The notes beneath the pieces are model-generated. The model did no database searches and had not been told where the DNA came from. It saw only the letters and a program-made list of their open reading frames with translations. Position numbers and translations under genes: made by a program. A stretch of 20,684 bases of DNA. It comes from Coptodactyla brooksi. Taxonomy: Eukaryota; Arthropoda; Insecta; Coleoptera; Scarabaeidae. This document shows, piece after piece, positions 1 to 8,570 of this stretch (positions within the stretch are counted from its first letter, which is position 1; every line of letters begins with the position of its first letter). Location: contig JAWQRM010000649.1 of assembly GCA_033557675.1 (NCBI GenBank), positions 1-20,684 on the forward strand. Reading direction: 5' to 3'.

Positions 1-501
1 GTCAAAACAAAACTAAATACAGTATCGCACTGAAATTTGGCATGTCTGCCTAAATATGAACTGACTTCAAGGCACCATAACCTTTTTGGCAGTAGCAGCG
101 CATTCTGGCGGTCAAGGAGGTTACTTTTCACCCCACCTAGTAATTCAGTATAGAATTATGAATCAATAACAAACCAAAATTATAAACCAACAACAAAAAA
201 AGTAGTTTATTTCAAATTGAACCCCCCTTCTTCACTGCAGCGGAGCGGCCTGGGAGTTCTTGCGTAGTTGGAGTTTTAGGATCGAAAAGTATAGAGAGTG
301 GTGTAGATAAGTTGGTATCTGTTTGTTGTTGGTGGAATCGTGTTGATCTTTTGCCAAACAATCCACACCCAAGGGATCAATAGCGAAAGGCAACTTTGCA
401 GATGGAATTAGTAGACCTAACGCAACATATTCAATACGCAATTTAGCCTTCTGAGTACCTGCGCAATCCACTTAAGAGATCTTTACTCAGGACTCTGTTA
501 A
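1..501. other. AT-rich intergenic DNA, no gene recognised
   Basis: Apart from the short repeat match at 221-260 nothing codes convincingly. A 79-codon frame on the minus strand (232-471) has no recognisable motif, spans the repeat match and is taken as chance. The first 200 bases are A/T rich and look like decayed interspersed repeat, but no family could be named. Confidence 0.5.
221..260 (+). repeat. Short diverged match to the 15.6-17.7 kb tandem array unit
   Basis: A C-run followed by a TTCACTGCAGCGGAGCGGCC-type block matches the part of the array unit that reads CATCTCCACTGTAGCGAAGTG (for example 15666-15700) in order and spacing, including the C-run in front and a TCT..TTCT block behind. 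No primer-binding-site motif is seen upstream here. It is best read as a fragment of the same repeat family on the same strand. Chance similarity is possible because the match is only about 35 bases and imperfect. Confidence 0.4.
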
Positions 502-1560
502 GAGGTATTTCCATTTGTGATGGCGAACAAGGAGCTAAAGAATCCTCTAATTACCGGGCCAGCGCAATTAGAATAAGCCGCCAAATTAGGACACCCCGCG
601 CGTGCAATCTTGGTCCAGAAATCCTCCTGTGCGCGCAGCGGACTCGGCGCAAGAACTACTCTCCAATCAAGGAGCGTTTAATTACGGGAAAAGGGCGAAA
701 GAAGTCGTCCGTTCTCGGCCGTTCTATTACGGCCACCATAATTGCGATTCTTTGTCGAAATGGCCCGGCGTGGATATTACGCCGACATATTGCATCGCCG
801 TCTACGGGTCCGCAATGCCGCTCGCTCATTTGGATTTCGCGTAATGTAATTATACGGTAATTAGCGCGAAAGGGGCAATAAATCAGGCCCGTTTGAAGAA
901 CGCGCGCCTCTGCGCTTCCCAGGTTAAAAATGTATGTAAATGATACGTTTGCACAGCGACCGGGCATTGTGAGAATACTCAGTTCGGTAATTAATCGCGG
1001 TTTTAGACTAATGACTGCAGTCGCGTATATTCTTTACGTGACAGGGCGACTCATTAGGCGTGCAAAAAATTAATACGCGTCTCCGTCGTTATCGCTTCGT
1101 ATTAATAATTGGGAATTATTCCTTTTAAAGACGAAGCTTTCGCAAACATAACACAATTTCATAATTACCGGACTGTCCCTATACGTCCCTTTAAAATACA
1201 TTTTAAACCACCCCTCTAGCTCAATTAATAACCGAGATATCGCCTAGTAAAGCTATCGGCACGTACGTCTGAGATTAGCACGTTTTCGGTTAAAAATGTT
1301 AGTATCTAGAGAACCATCCGACATAAATCTATCGTGTTTGGACTTAAATTGCACGATTATTGACACCCTATTCTATGGTCATATATGTTACAACCTAAAC
1401 ACAGGATTATACAGGTGTCCCGAAATTCCGGTCGCATATTTTGGGTGTAAGAAAAGCCACAGCACTTTAAATCTAATGAAACAGATTCACAAGCACATTT
1501 TAATTCACGAACGTCCTAAGTATACAGTATAGACCTACCGGTAGCACGAAATATAATACC
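502..1560. other. CpG-rich single-copy island with clustered TAAT and AATTACCG words
   Basis: No gene is supported. The short frames on both strands have poor start context and no motifs. The stretch differs from its repeat-rich neighbours by frequent CG dinucleotides mixed with many homeodomain-type cores (TAATTA/ATTAAT around 675, 849, 861, 989, 1068, 1100-1125, 1163 and 1225). The 8-mer AATTACCG or its complement CGGTAATT occurs at 549, 855, 985 and 1163. Such composition is common in insect cis-regulatory or conserved non-coding DNA, but that function is inference from base composition only. Confidence 0.4.
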
Positions 1561-1566
1561 CAATCA

Positions 1567-1940
1567 TCAGTTGAAAGAGGAAAAAAAAGGCACCGTCCGT
1601 ACCCCGACAGCTTTTAAAATTAGTGCTTCATTTTCTTCTAATTTTAAACGTCCTTCGAACGGGCTCGTACCACCTGCATTGACCAGTATATCTTCCGCTT
1701 GGCTGGTCAGCTCGTGCAGGGCAGAGCTCCTCTTCTCCGGACCGGCGTCTCGAGACGAACCGCCCATTATATTCTCCTCTGGAGATTTTTCTTTCTTCGC
1801 GAACGACGCGTTCAGACGAGGTCTCGTTGTCAATGGGACCGAGTCCACCCCCCGTCCGCAACGTTTCGTCCGCTACGTGGTCGTCTTCAAGCCTCGTTCC
1901 GAAGGAATCGAGTGAATTCACCTCTAAAATTGTGGAATAC
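1567..1940 (-). pseudogene. Possible coding exon or retro-copied fragment of an unidentified gene
   Basis: This GC-rich stretch stands out from its AT-rich flanks. On the minus strand a 93-codon frame (1848 to 1567) has a protein-like composition, with an amphipathic piece reading SALHELTSQAEDILVNAGG followed by FEGRLKLEENEALILKAVG. An overlapping minus-strand frame covers 1942-1628, and the plus strand is also open (1571-1915), so openness alone is weak evidence in GC-rich DNA. No domain is recognised, and there is no clear start or splice site. GGGGTACGG near its 3' end is only a weak donor. It could be an exon of a host gene, a decayed retro-copy, or non-coding DNA. Confidence 0.28.
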
Positions 1941-1990
1941 AATGTACACAGAAATATGATCTATTACTAGGTCATATTTCTGTATACATT
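1941..1990. repeat. Compact hairpin, 19-bp arms with one mismatch
   Basis: The left arm AATGTACACAGAAATATGA (1941-1959) and the right arm TCATATTTCTGTATACATT (1972-1990) are complementary at 18 of 19 positions around a 12-base loop. On the minus-strand RNA the one exception becomes a G-U pair, so a minus transcript would pair along the whole arm. It is shorter than a typical animal pre-miRNA. It may be a tiny inverted-repeat element or a structured end of a larger repeat. Confidence 0.75.
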
Positions 1991-2079
1991 ACCTTGGCGT
2001 ACATAAAGCAGTGCAACCGTTGTTTTGCCAAGTATGCAGTATTACAAATATGACCTACTGACCAAACGAAGAGTGACGA

Positions 2080-2116
2080 TATAAATAAAACGCATTCATA
2101 GACAGTATAGTCAGTT
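2080..2116 (+). promoter_or_regulatory. TATA box plus initiator, arthropod-type spacing
   Basis: TATAAATA at 2080-2087 is followed by TCAGTT at 2111-2116, which matches the arthropod initiator TCAKTY. The A of the initiator (2113) lies 33 bases after the first T of the TATA box, the distance expected for RNA polymerase II core promoters in insects. No ORF of note follows within several hundred bases, so the product would be non-coding, spliced, or an LTR-type leader. The match is good, but such pairs also arise by chance. Confidence 0.45.
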
Positions 2117-2518
2117 CTAATTACAGAGGTTCTACTATCGCCACATATCCGTAGTACACCGTAGACGATACGTCACCGTATTCGTGCTATTGTATATTTA
2201 CCGAGCTACGCAGTTGCAATGTAGTAGACATTCAACACATTCATTCATACAGACTCGTACCTTTTCGACTTGTTCGATACAGCTCGTTCCACTACGACAT
2301 CCCAGCGCTGCAGCATCAACCCCCCCTAACCCTCCATGTCGCTCTCTACTAGCCACCCCTTAAGGGTTGAACATCACACAGTAATTTGTAGCATATTTTT
2401 CGCATTATGGTTCTTTATGTTGTGATTGTCGAAATCTAATCTATTCAAATATTACGAAAACTGTAGCAAAGATAAAAATTGCTTCAATGTTAAATTAATA
2501 TTACATTTTAACAAAATT
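2117..2518. other. No gene recognised; possible transcribed leader or solo-LTR-like sequence
   Basis: This follows the TATA/Inr site and contains only short frames. It has many short TAC/GTA words and a C-run near 2321-2327. Together with 1941-2116 it could be the downstream part of a solo LTR, but no duplicated terminal repeat or target-site duplication was found. Confidence 0.3.
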
Positions 2519-2793
2519 CAAACACTAACACAGGACTTTTCTCTTGGAGAGTGTCAAACCCTGGATTACGCAGAATACTCTGCACTTGCAATCGCAGATA
2601 CCGCTCCACACTCCGAAACTTCACGTGGTAAAGGAAAGGACCTAAGGAAGAAACGTAGAAATACGACACTTAGGTGAAAAATACACTTGAAATCCGCTCG
2701 GAGGAAACATAATCGCCTGCCCACTCACCTTCAGACTTTAAACGGCCCAATGTAATTGAAAATCTTTACAGATTAATCCGATGAAAGGTTCAT
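2519..2793 (+). mobile_element. Unidentified element family, copy A (internally deleted)
   Basis: The left end (2519-2580) matches the leader of copy B almost base for base: CACTAACACAGGAC, a CTTGG-loop hairpin, then GTCAAACCCTGGATTA and GCAGAATA. It then jumps directly to the downstream coding module: CACTCCGAAACTTCACG, then KDLRKK (about 2638-2655), CTCGGAGGAAACATAATCGC, CTCACCTTCAGACTTTAAACGG and GATTAATCCGATG. The whole central part present in B is missing. Relative to B the KDLRKK segment is frameshifted and stops early after about 13 codons, so this copy is dead. Edges are approximate. Confidence 0.65.
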
Positions 2794-2871
2794 ATTGTTT
2801 CTTATGCATTTTATTTCTGTTCGCGATAATGATATGAGATCTAGCAGGTCAAATTTCAAACACTACCACAG

Positions 2872-2894
2872 GACATTCTCTCTTGGAGAATGTC
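2872..2894 (+). other. Leader stem-loop of copy B
   Basis: GACATTCTC (2872-2880) pairs perfectly with GAGAATGTC (2886-2894) around a five-base loop. The equivalent place in copy D has different arms that still pair (8004-8023) and the same CTTGG core. Copies A (2534-2555) and E (19258-19280) keep the CTTGG core but pair less well. Confidence 0.6.
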
Positions 2895-3260
2895 AAACCC
2901 TGCATTAGGCAGAATATTCCAGACTCCACCCCGCTACAAGTGGAGACGGGGTAGGTCCTAAAGGGATATGAGGGTGAGCGCCACGTTTTTATACCGGCGT
3001 ACTCTGCGCTTGTAAACCACCTGTAATATAGCAAGAAAAACGAAACGCCTTCAAAGTCCTTCAAAGAGAACTTCAACGTGTATTATCAAACCAACAGTAA
3101 TATAGTTCATACAATGGTTATAAACAAAATTACAAAATAGTTATCAATAGTTATCAAGAAGCAAACAAGGTTGTCCACGTTCATTATATACACGATTAGT
3201 AGAGAGCTCATTATGGTGCCCCTCAATAAACGTAAACAAAGCAAATAGATGTAGTTTTAC

Positions 3261-3476
3261 ATGCAAATCAGATCTATAACACTCGCAATCAACGAATTTG
3301 TAAGTACAACAAACCTACCAATCAGGATAAACTTCGTTAACATCAATTTCAGCAACGGTATACATCAATTTCGTGCAAATCAGATCTATGACGCTCGCAA
3401 TCAACGAGTTTGTAAGTACAGCAAACCTACCAATCAGGATAAACTTCGTTATCATCAATTTCAGCAATGGTATACG
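3261..3476 (+). repeat. Tandem duplication, 112-bp period, inside copy B
   Basis: The segment 3261-3372 is repeated from 3373 with about ten differences over roughly 104 bases. Both units begin TGCAAATCAGATCTAT and contain CGCAATCAACGA, a GTAAGT-type donor and a TTTCAG acceptor. Because the other copies (C, D, E) have one unit only, this is a private duplication of copy B. It duplicates the whole intron-like segment. Confidence 0.9.
3412..3464 (+). other. 53-nt intron-like segment of copy B (second unit)
   Basis: The segment starts TTT|GTAAGT and ends ATTTCAG, with CTACCAATC in the branch-point position. The first tandem unit has the same structure and the same 53-nt length at 3300-3352. The corresponding segment of copy D is also 53 nt (8518-8570) and that of copy C 51 nt (7631-7681). 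Splicing itself is inferred, not seen. Confidence 0.45.
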
Positions 3477-4135
3477 TTTAGAAGTTTTGTTTTTAATCAA
3501 TATGAAAGAAAGTGAGGTTAAGCCCAGTGAGCAAAGTCCAAAATATACGATTTACAATAAAGAAATTAAATCCTACTATCATTTAACAGGTAAATTAAAA
3601 AAAATACAATCTATTAAACAATTTAAACTCAATATCAACCCAAAATTTATCAAAATGTTCTTTCGTTGTAGCTCCACCCGCAGGTGCAGTTCCGGACCCC
3701 TCCGAAACTCCACGTACAGCTACGAATTAGACGATAAAAAACCCAAACGTTGGTATTCACGATCCAAACGTCTGCTACTACCCCCGTGAGCATAAAGCCC
3801 GTCCCACACGATGACAAATTCATCTCTCACGAAGTCGACGGCCGCTCGTCCACGTGTTCCACAAACTTATGGAGGCAAAAAAAACGGTGCTCCCCACACA
3901 ACAAAATGGGGGCTGGAATCCACATAAGGGTAAAAGATCTAAGGAAGAAATACAAAAAACGATACTTAGCCGAAAATACACACAATATCCTCTCGGAGGA
4001 AACAAAATCGCTTCACCACTCACCTTCAGATGATAAACGGTCCGACGTAATTTTAAAGTCCCAAACGGACTTTAAGATTTTAAAGTCCCAAAAACCAAAC
4101 TACGAAACGTCCCAAACTCGAAGCAATCCAGCTAA

Positions 4136-4411
4136 TTATCCACTGTAAGCGTTACGAGGAACCTTTCTCCAAGCTTAATAATAATTCCAGACTGCACAGG
4201 CCTCTCCAAAGAGATAATTCAACAAAATATCCATCAACCGTATACTTACGTGTTCACCGTGGTAAAAGAAGACTTCCGAGGAAAGAATATCACTTTTATA
4301 CATGGAAAACAGGAAATAGAAGTTACCAACTTAAGACAGCACTGGAGAATAACAAACCTCAACACAAAAAATTATCCAAACGACAAACAAAAGAGGCAAA
4401 TTACCGTCTAA
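4136..4411 (+). pseudogene. Open coding remnant, probably 3' part of copy B
   Basis: A stop-to-stop frame of 91 codons without a good start contains YTYVFTVVKEDFRGKN followed by HGKQEIEVTNLRQHWR. Its DNA is clearly related to 7835-7920 in copy C (GAAGAT..CTCCGAGGAAAAA, then GAAAAACAGGATATAGATGT, then GCCAACC) and more weakly to 5110-5200. In those two the frame is broken. The repeated occurrence shows it is part of a mobile or amplified sequence, not a host gene. No known domain is recognised. Confidence 0.45.
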
Positions 4412-5104
4412 ATTTGTCCCTAGATAATGAAAACCAATCACCAACAAGAAAACAAAATCCAGGCTAATGTCAAAGACAACGCCATCTACTGAATCGTAGC
4501 GCAATCTCGAAAAACAGAAACCGTCTATCGACATCTAAATTAGCATGGAAAACAACCGCCAAAACGCTACTCAAACCGAAGATAAAAATGAAACCATTAT
4601 ATCTATGAAAACAAGAGGATTCTAAAATCTGTTTCATAATACAATAAATTCCCAGCTCCTGGATAATCTGCCATCGTCGAGCACCGCAAAAACTCAGAAT
4701 ATATTACGGTTTGGGACAGAAAGATAACAACTTTCAGTACCACTAATAAGCAATTTAAAGTGTAGGTCCGATGGAGAATCTTAAGGATATTAAATGGATA
4801 TAGATCGATAGAGGATGGAACAATTAAAACTAAATCTTGAATATAAATTTGTTATTATATAAGCATATAAACTGACAAATGATTTTAATTAAATGTCAGG
4901 TTTCATCAAAGGCTTCCATATTTATTAACTGCCACTAACGCATGGTACACGTCACGGGAAAACGACCCCTACTCAAAAAATACCCTCTCCAGCCCCACGA
5001 TGGAAGCAAAACTAAATGGAAACCCATCTTCAGATCTAAAACGGGTCTACGATGGAAGAGTATTGTGGAATACTGCCTGTAATCCGCAAGCCAACTTACT
5101 CTAA
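4412..5104. other. AT-rich decayed repeat, no gene recognised
   Basis: Short frames occur on both strands but none carries a motif. The region lies between two related fragments (4136-4411 and about 5105-5220) and probably is decayed sequence of the same element family. Confidence 0.4.
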
Positions 5105-5220
5105 AGCCGGTTGAAACCAGGAGCACCAATCACCTTATATATGGAGTTCAAACAGGAAATAAATTCTACCAACCTAATACTGCAACTGGAAAGACGAACG
5201 ACCCCTAACCGACGAAACAA
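5105..5220 (+). repeat. Diverged second copy of the VKEDFRGK-type module
   Basis: The stretch CTTATATATGGAGTTCAAAC, AGGAAATAAATTCTACCAAC and then ACTGCAACTGGAA aligns with the module at about 4298-4356 (TATACATGGAAAACAGGAAA, TAGAAGTTACCAAC, CAGCACTGGA). The match is to DNA rather than to an intact protein. It is a short, decayed piece. Confidence 0.45.
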
Positions 5221-5800
5221 TCATAGGAAAAATAACAAGATATGTACAACAACGAGTAATCAAATAAAAACCCTTAATGGTATTATAAGTATTAATTGAA
5301 TAGTTAATATTACAGATACCTACAACAAAAGTCAAAGGCTGTAATGGAATCAGGTCATCTTGTTTAATTAATGGGTGTTATTATTTCATGTTTATTAATA
5401 GATGAAATGGAAGTAAGGTCAATTACAAGTAGGATGGTTCATTAAAATAATTAATAGATTGTTTTGATTGCATTGCACATTCCTCGAGCAACGCGACTCT
5501 GACAAGTACAATAAAAGGATTGGCTAGTCAACGGCGGGACAGTTCGCAAAGTTCGCTCAGGTTTCCACGGCCAATGTCGAGCATAATAAGTTGAATACAC
5601 GAACTTTAATTATGTTTCATTAAGAAACCCCCTCATCCTAGACAGAGACGTTTACCCTCCACCCTACCGATGGAACCACCGTTTATTACATGGCGATCCT
5701 GACAACTACCGTTTATTACAAGGCAGTACCCCTCTATTGGGCGCTAGTGGTGAAATAAACTATTCTTCTGTGGTTGGTCTTTTGGGACGAGGTACTTTAT
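5221..5800. other. No gene; AT-rich then unclassified
   Basis: Nothing codes convincingly. The words ACCGTTTATTACATGGC (near 5680) and ACCGTTTATTACAAGGC (near 5709) form a small direct repeat about 29 bases apart. A 7-bp inverted repeat (ATTTCAT/ATGAAAT) lies near 5383-5408. Confidence 0.4.
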
Positions 5801-5839
5801 TATTGAGGTGTCTGAGCTGCCGCCTCAGCACCTTTCGGC
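5801..5839. repeat. 40-bp structured motif, copy 1
   Basis: The motif runs TATTGAGGTGTCTGAGCTGC then CGCCTCAGCACCTTTCGGC. It recurs at 7119-7157 with about six changes. TGAGGTG can pair with CGCCTCA (one mismatch) or CTGAG with CTCAG, so it can fold. Flanking sequence of the two copies is not similar, so the conserved block is short. Confidence 0.6.
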
Positions 5840-6980
5840 AGTAAACAAACTATCAATATTTTTTCGTTTTCAGTTGATAAAGCAGTCTGTTATTGACAGC
5901 TTTAGGTAGAATGTGAACCATAATGGCTGTTTTTATTGCCGCATGTGCCAGAATCGTTAGATCCTTCGCATTCCTTTTCAATCCAAGCTAAGGCTAAATC
6001 GACACGTACGTGGGTGCTATTGTTGTTAATCTGGAAAACGTCGTGAGGAGGAGTAATAAAGGAGCCGTGTCCAACGCTTGTTAAGCTCGCATTGTACGCT
6101 TTAAGCGGTCTGCAGTAATTGGTTTTAAAAAAAAGTTTTCAGTCCGAATAATTTGTACCTTTCAAAAAATGATAAACGTAGAAACTTTCAATTAACGCGA
6201 CATGCTTTTAATGACGTAATAATAATCGTCGGTAATCGGCACGACTAACAGCTCAGAAGGGGCTGTCAATCCCTTGTTAGAAAGGTTTTTTTTCCTGCTT
6301 TCGACCGAACCAACAACCTTGATGCGGTTAGCATACCAGAAACGTGTTGAGTTGGATGGGCGGTCTAGTCGTGATGCCTCACATATAATTATCGGGGAAA
6401 CTTAAAACAAACAAGTGCTAGTTGACCCCGACCGGCCGACTTGATCTCAGACGGCATCCGAGTAACCTCGATCCTTGCTTATAAGCGACGAAGGGAAACG
6501 AAATAAAATAGTCCGAATTTTCCAAGGTTTTCTAGTCTGCCGCGAACGAACCTCCAGAATTTCCACGCAAACCGACATAATTGGGACTTCGGGAAAATTT
6601 AAGCGGAAAAACGTCCGCCTGATAGAGCCGCACGCCGCTTCTCGCGGTTTCGCCGCGTTCGCATGAGAGGCGGGCGTAGGACGTTAGCGGGTCGAAAACC
6701 GGTAATTTCGGCCGATTTCTCGGCCGCCGAGGCCCATAGAAGACCGCTGAGTTATGCTAAACACATACCGCGGATAAAGCGACGTCAGCCGCATCCTCTC
6801 CCTGCGCCCAAGAGACTTTATGACGGTGAGAACAGTATCTAACGAAGCTGCGGGCAAAAATTACAGCGAGAACTTAATAAATTCTACGCAAACGGCTTGT
6901 TTACGTACCTCTCTACGCTATTACGGTCGACTTGTACGTTATACGTCCTCCCAACTTATCAAAGAATCCTGCAAAACCTA
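5840..6980. other. Single-copy region, CpG-rich from about 6420, no gene supported
   Basis: A 63-codon plus frame (6475-6666) has no motif. The part from about 6420 to 6940 is rich in CG dinucleotides, with runs such as CGGCCGATTTCTCGGCCGCC, and has a CGGTAATT word at 6700. It resembles the other CpG-rich islands of the window and may be regulatory, without direct proof. Confidence 0.4.
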
Positions 6981-6991
6981 AAAAATAATTA

Positions 6992-7030
6992 AACCCTGCT
7001 TTCAAGGGCAGTTGCTCCAACCGCTGAGCT
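6992..7030 (-). repeat. tRNA-like (SINE head-like) fragment
   Basis: Read on the minus strand this gives TAGCTCAGCGGTTGGAGCA, a good polymerase III box A with a GCTC/GAGC D-arm. It is followed by CTGC, a CTTGAAA loop and GCAG that resemble an anticodon arm with a UGA anticodon. No clear box B (GGTTCGANTCC) or acceptor stem follows, so it is not a tRNA gene. A decayed tRNA-derived SINE is the simplest reading. Confidence 0.4.
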
Positions 7031-7118
7031 ATCGATAGTTTCACAGCTTTAAGCTCTAAGGTTTGGCTAGTTATACAATTTGGAGTAAAAAAAAACGATT
7101 GTCATGCTCACTCGGAAC

Positions 7119-7157
7119 TATTGAGGTGACTGAGCTGCTACATCAGCACTTTTCGGT
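7119..7157. repeat. 40-bp structured motif, copy 2
   Basis: Second copy of the motif at 5801-5839: TATTGAGGTGACTGAGCTGC then TACATCAGCACTTTTCGG. It lies between the two tRNA-like fragments, so it may be part of a SINE-type composite. A related but fully palindromic block stands in front of copy E (19207-19244). Confidence 0.55.
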
Positions 7158-7213
7158 GGGTCACAGTTGGCGTTGCTTATTTACTGCATTATCGACTTAT
7201 TTATAACTGTGTG

Positions 7214-7253
7214 TTTATCGAGGGCTAACCTTGCACTCGATCCACTACACCAC
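7214..7253 (-). repeat. Second tRNA-like fragment
   Basis: The minus strand reads GTGGTGTAGTGGATCGAGTG then CAAGGTTAGCCCTCGATAAA. The first part resembles a box A with the GTGGTGTAGTGG wording often seen in tRNA-derived SINEs. No box B is seen. It lies directly before copy C, in the opposite orientation. Confidence 0.3.
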
Positions 7254-7261
7254 AAAACACT

Positions 7262-7940
7262 TCAGGGCAGTCCACTGTCTGTGGAGATGGGGTGAGTCCT
7301 AATAAGGGATGTACTCGGTGTCCACCTGACCGCGACAATATATGAAACGCCAAAGTTGGAACAATGAAAAACCTTCTTCCAAGTAACATAATAATAAAAA
7401 TTAATTGAAATAATATATTTTAATGTTCGAACGCCTCTAGTAATACTGCACGTCAACAGATGACGCGTCCAATACGATCTACAACGAAAAAAGAATAAAA
7501 TTCATTTCCGTTCCAAATTAGTACGTTCCAATATAGGCCAGTATTGGCGCCTTCTATTAAGTTAAAACAAAGGAATGAAGTATTATTGTGAATACAAAGC
7601 AATATCTCATCTCTCGCAATCAACGAGCATGTGAGTATTAGCAAATCTACTAATAAGGATGGTCTTCGTTTTCGTAATTAGAATGACAAAATAATTCAAT
7701 ATACAAAAGAAATAAACCTTAATATCTCACAAACAGGTAAGTACAATAAGTATGAAGCCCATTAAACAATTCAAAAGAATAATCAAGATAGATAGTAAAT
7801 CTATCCCACTCTGGAGAAAAATTCAACTTACGAATCCGCAGTCGAAGATGATCTCCGAGGAAAAAAACTCCTTACATAGAAGAAAAACAGGATATAGATG
7901 TTGCCAACCCCAGACGACACTGAAGGATAACAGTTCCCAG
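7262..7940 (+). mobile_element. Unidentified element family, copy C
   Basis: It begins at the GTGGAGATGGGGTGAGTCCTA block, which matches copy B at about 2940-2960 (GTGGAGACGGGGTAGGTCCTA), and lacks the leader hairpin. CGCAATCAACGAGCATGTGA (about 7616) leads into a 51-nt intron-like segment with CTACTAAT as branch-point-like motif. The segment 7763-7920 carries ATTAAACAATTCAAA and the VKEDFRGK-type module in a broken frame. This copy is inactive. Confidence 0.55.
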
Positions 7941-8003
7941 CAGACAAAATAACCTCTTAAGGCGTAACGACGTTCCACCCCAATAACACTAACACAGAAA
8001 CAG

Positions 8004-8023
8004 GACGTCACTTGGTGGACGTC
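8004..8023 (+). other. Leader stem-loop of copy D
   Basis: GACGTCAC pairs with GTGGACGTC (one bulged G) around TTG. The arms differ from those of copy B at several positions on both sides yet still pair, while the CTTGG core is unchanged. Confidence 0.55.
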
Positions 8024-8517
8024 AAACTTTGAATTACTCCAGGGAAACTTGGGCTCCGGCCCCGTTCAATGGTTAAGGGGTCGGTCCTAAAGGAAATGGA
8101 TGATGGTAAAAAGGGCGCCACGTTTTCGTTCCAAGAGATCCTGTCAGCAACTGATCTACCTAAACTGACGACAAAAAGGAAGCATCTACGATAGACAAAG
8201 AAAATACCTCCTTCCAAGAGAGCACGATTATATTCCGAAAACACACCAACAAATAGAAAACAGTGTTTACATAAAAATATACAATAATAATTATTCGTAA
8301 CAATAGGGTACGGTGTTCGTTAATTCTCAATTTCGGTGGCCAACAGATGGCCCAACCTGTGTGTTGTTAAAAAATATGCAAATAAGGTTGTCTAACCTTG
8401 CTAAACTCCCGTGTACTGCCAGGCTTATAAAATGGCCCTTCGATAGCAGTAAATAAAAGTGAACAGATATCGATTTGCATGCAAAGCAACACTGATTTAC
8501 TAGCAATCTGCAAGAAA

Positions 8518-8570
8518 GTAAGCTTAACAACGCTACTAACCAGGAAATAATTAGATTGTATTTCTTTCAG
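8518..8570 (+). other. 53-nt intron-like segment of copy D
   Basis: The donor is AA|GTAAGC, a branch-point motif CTACTAAC lies about 30 bases before the acceptor, a pyrimidine-rich TTTCTTTCAG closes it, and GTACC follows. All four splicing signals are present, at the same 53-nt length as in copy B. Fifty-three nucleotides is within the range of small insect introns. Confidence 0.5.

Larger units (their letters stand above)
2853..4150 (+). mobile_element. Unidentified element family, copy B (longest leader and coding remnants)
   Basis: In order it holds a leader stem-loop (2872-2894), a GTGGAGACGGGGTAGGTCC block, a GCGCCACG block (about 2980), CAAGGTTGTCCACG (about 3167), an intron-bearing segment present twice (3261-3476), and coding remnants. 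A frame near 3502 begins KESEVKPSEQSPKYTI, equivalent to KESEV...NPKYTI in copy E. A second frame (3750-4148) contains KDLRKKYKKRYLAENTHN and then HHSPSDDKRSDVIL. The frames are not continuous, so the coding region is broken. Later fragments to about 4411 probably belong to the same copy. No transposase, integrase or reverse transcriptase motif is recognisable, so the class of the element is unknown. Confidence 0.65.

Noticed and set aside
1..200. 3' end of a non-LTR or mariner element on the minus strand
   Set aside because: The wording GGCAGACATGCCAAATTTCA looks repeat-like, but no coding sequence or terminal repeat supports a named family.
602..967. Opposed ORFs of 80 and 103 codons
   Set aside because: Open on both strands in CpG-rich DNA, no recognisable domain, poor start context.
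6992..7030. Genuine tRNA-Ser gene on the minus strand
   Set aside because: No acceptor stem, no T-arm box B and wrong spacing after the anticodon-like loop.
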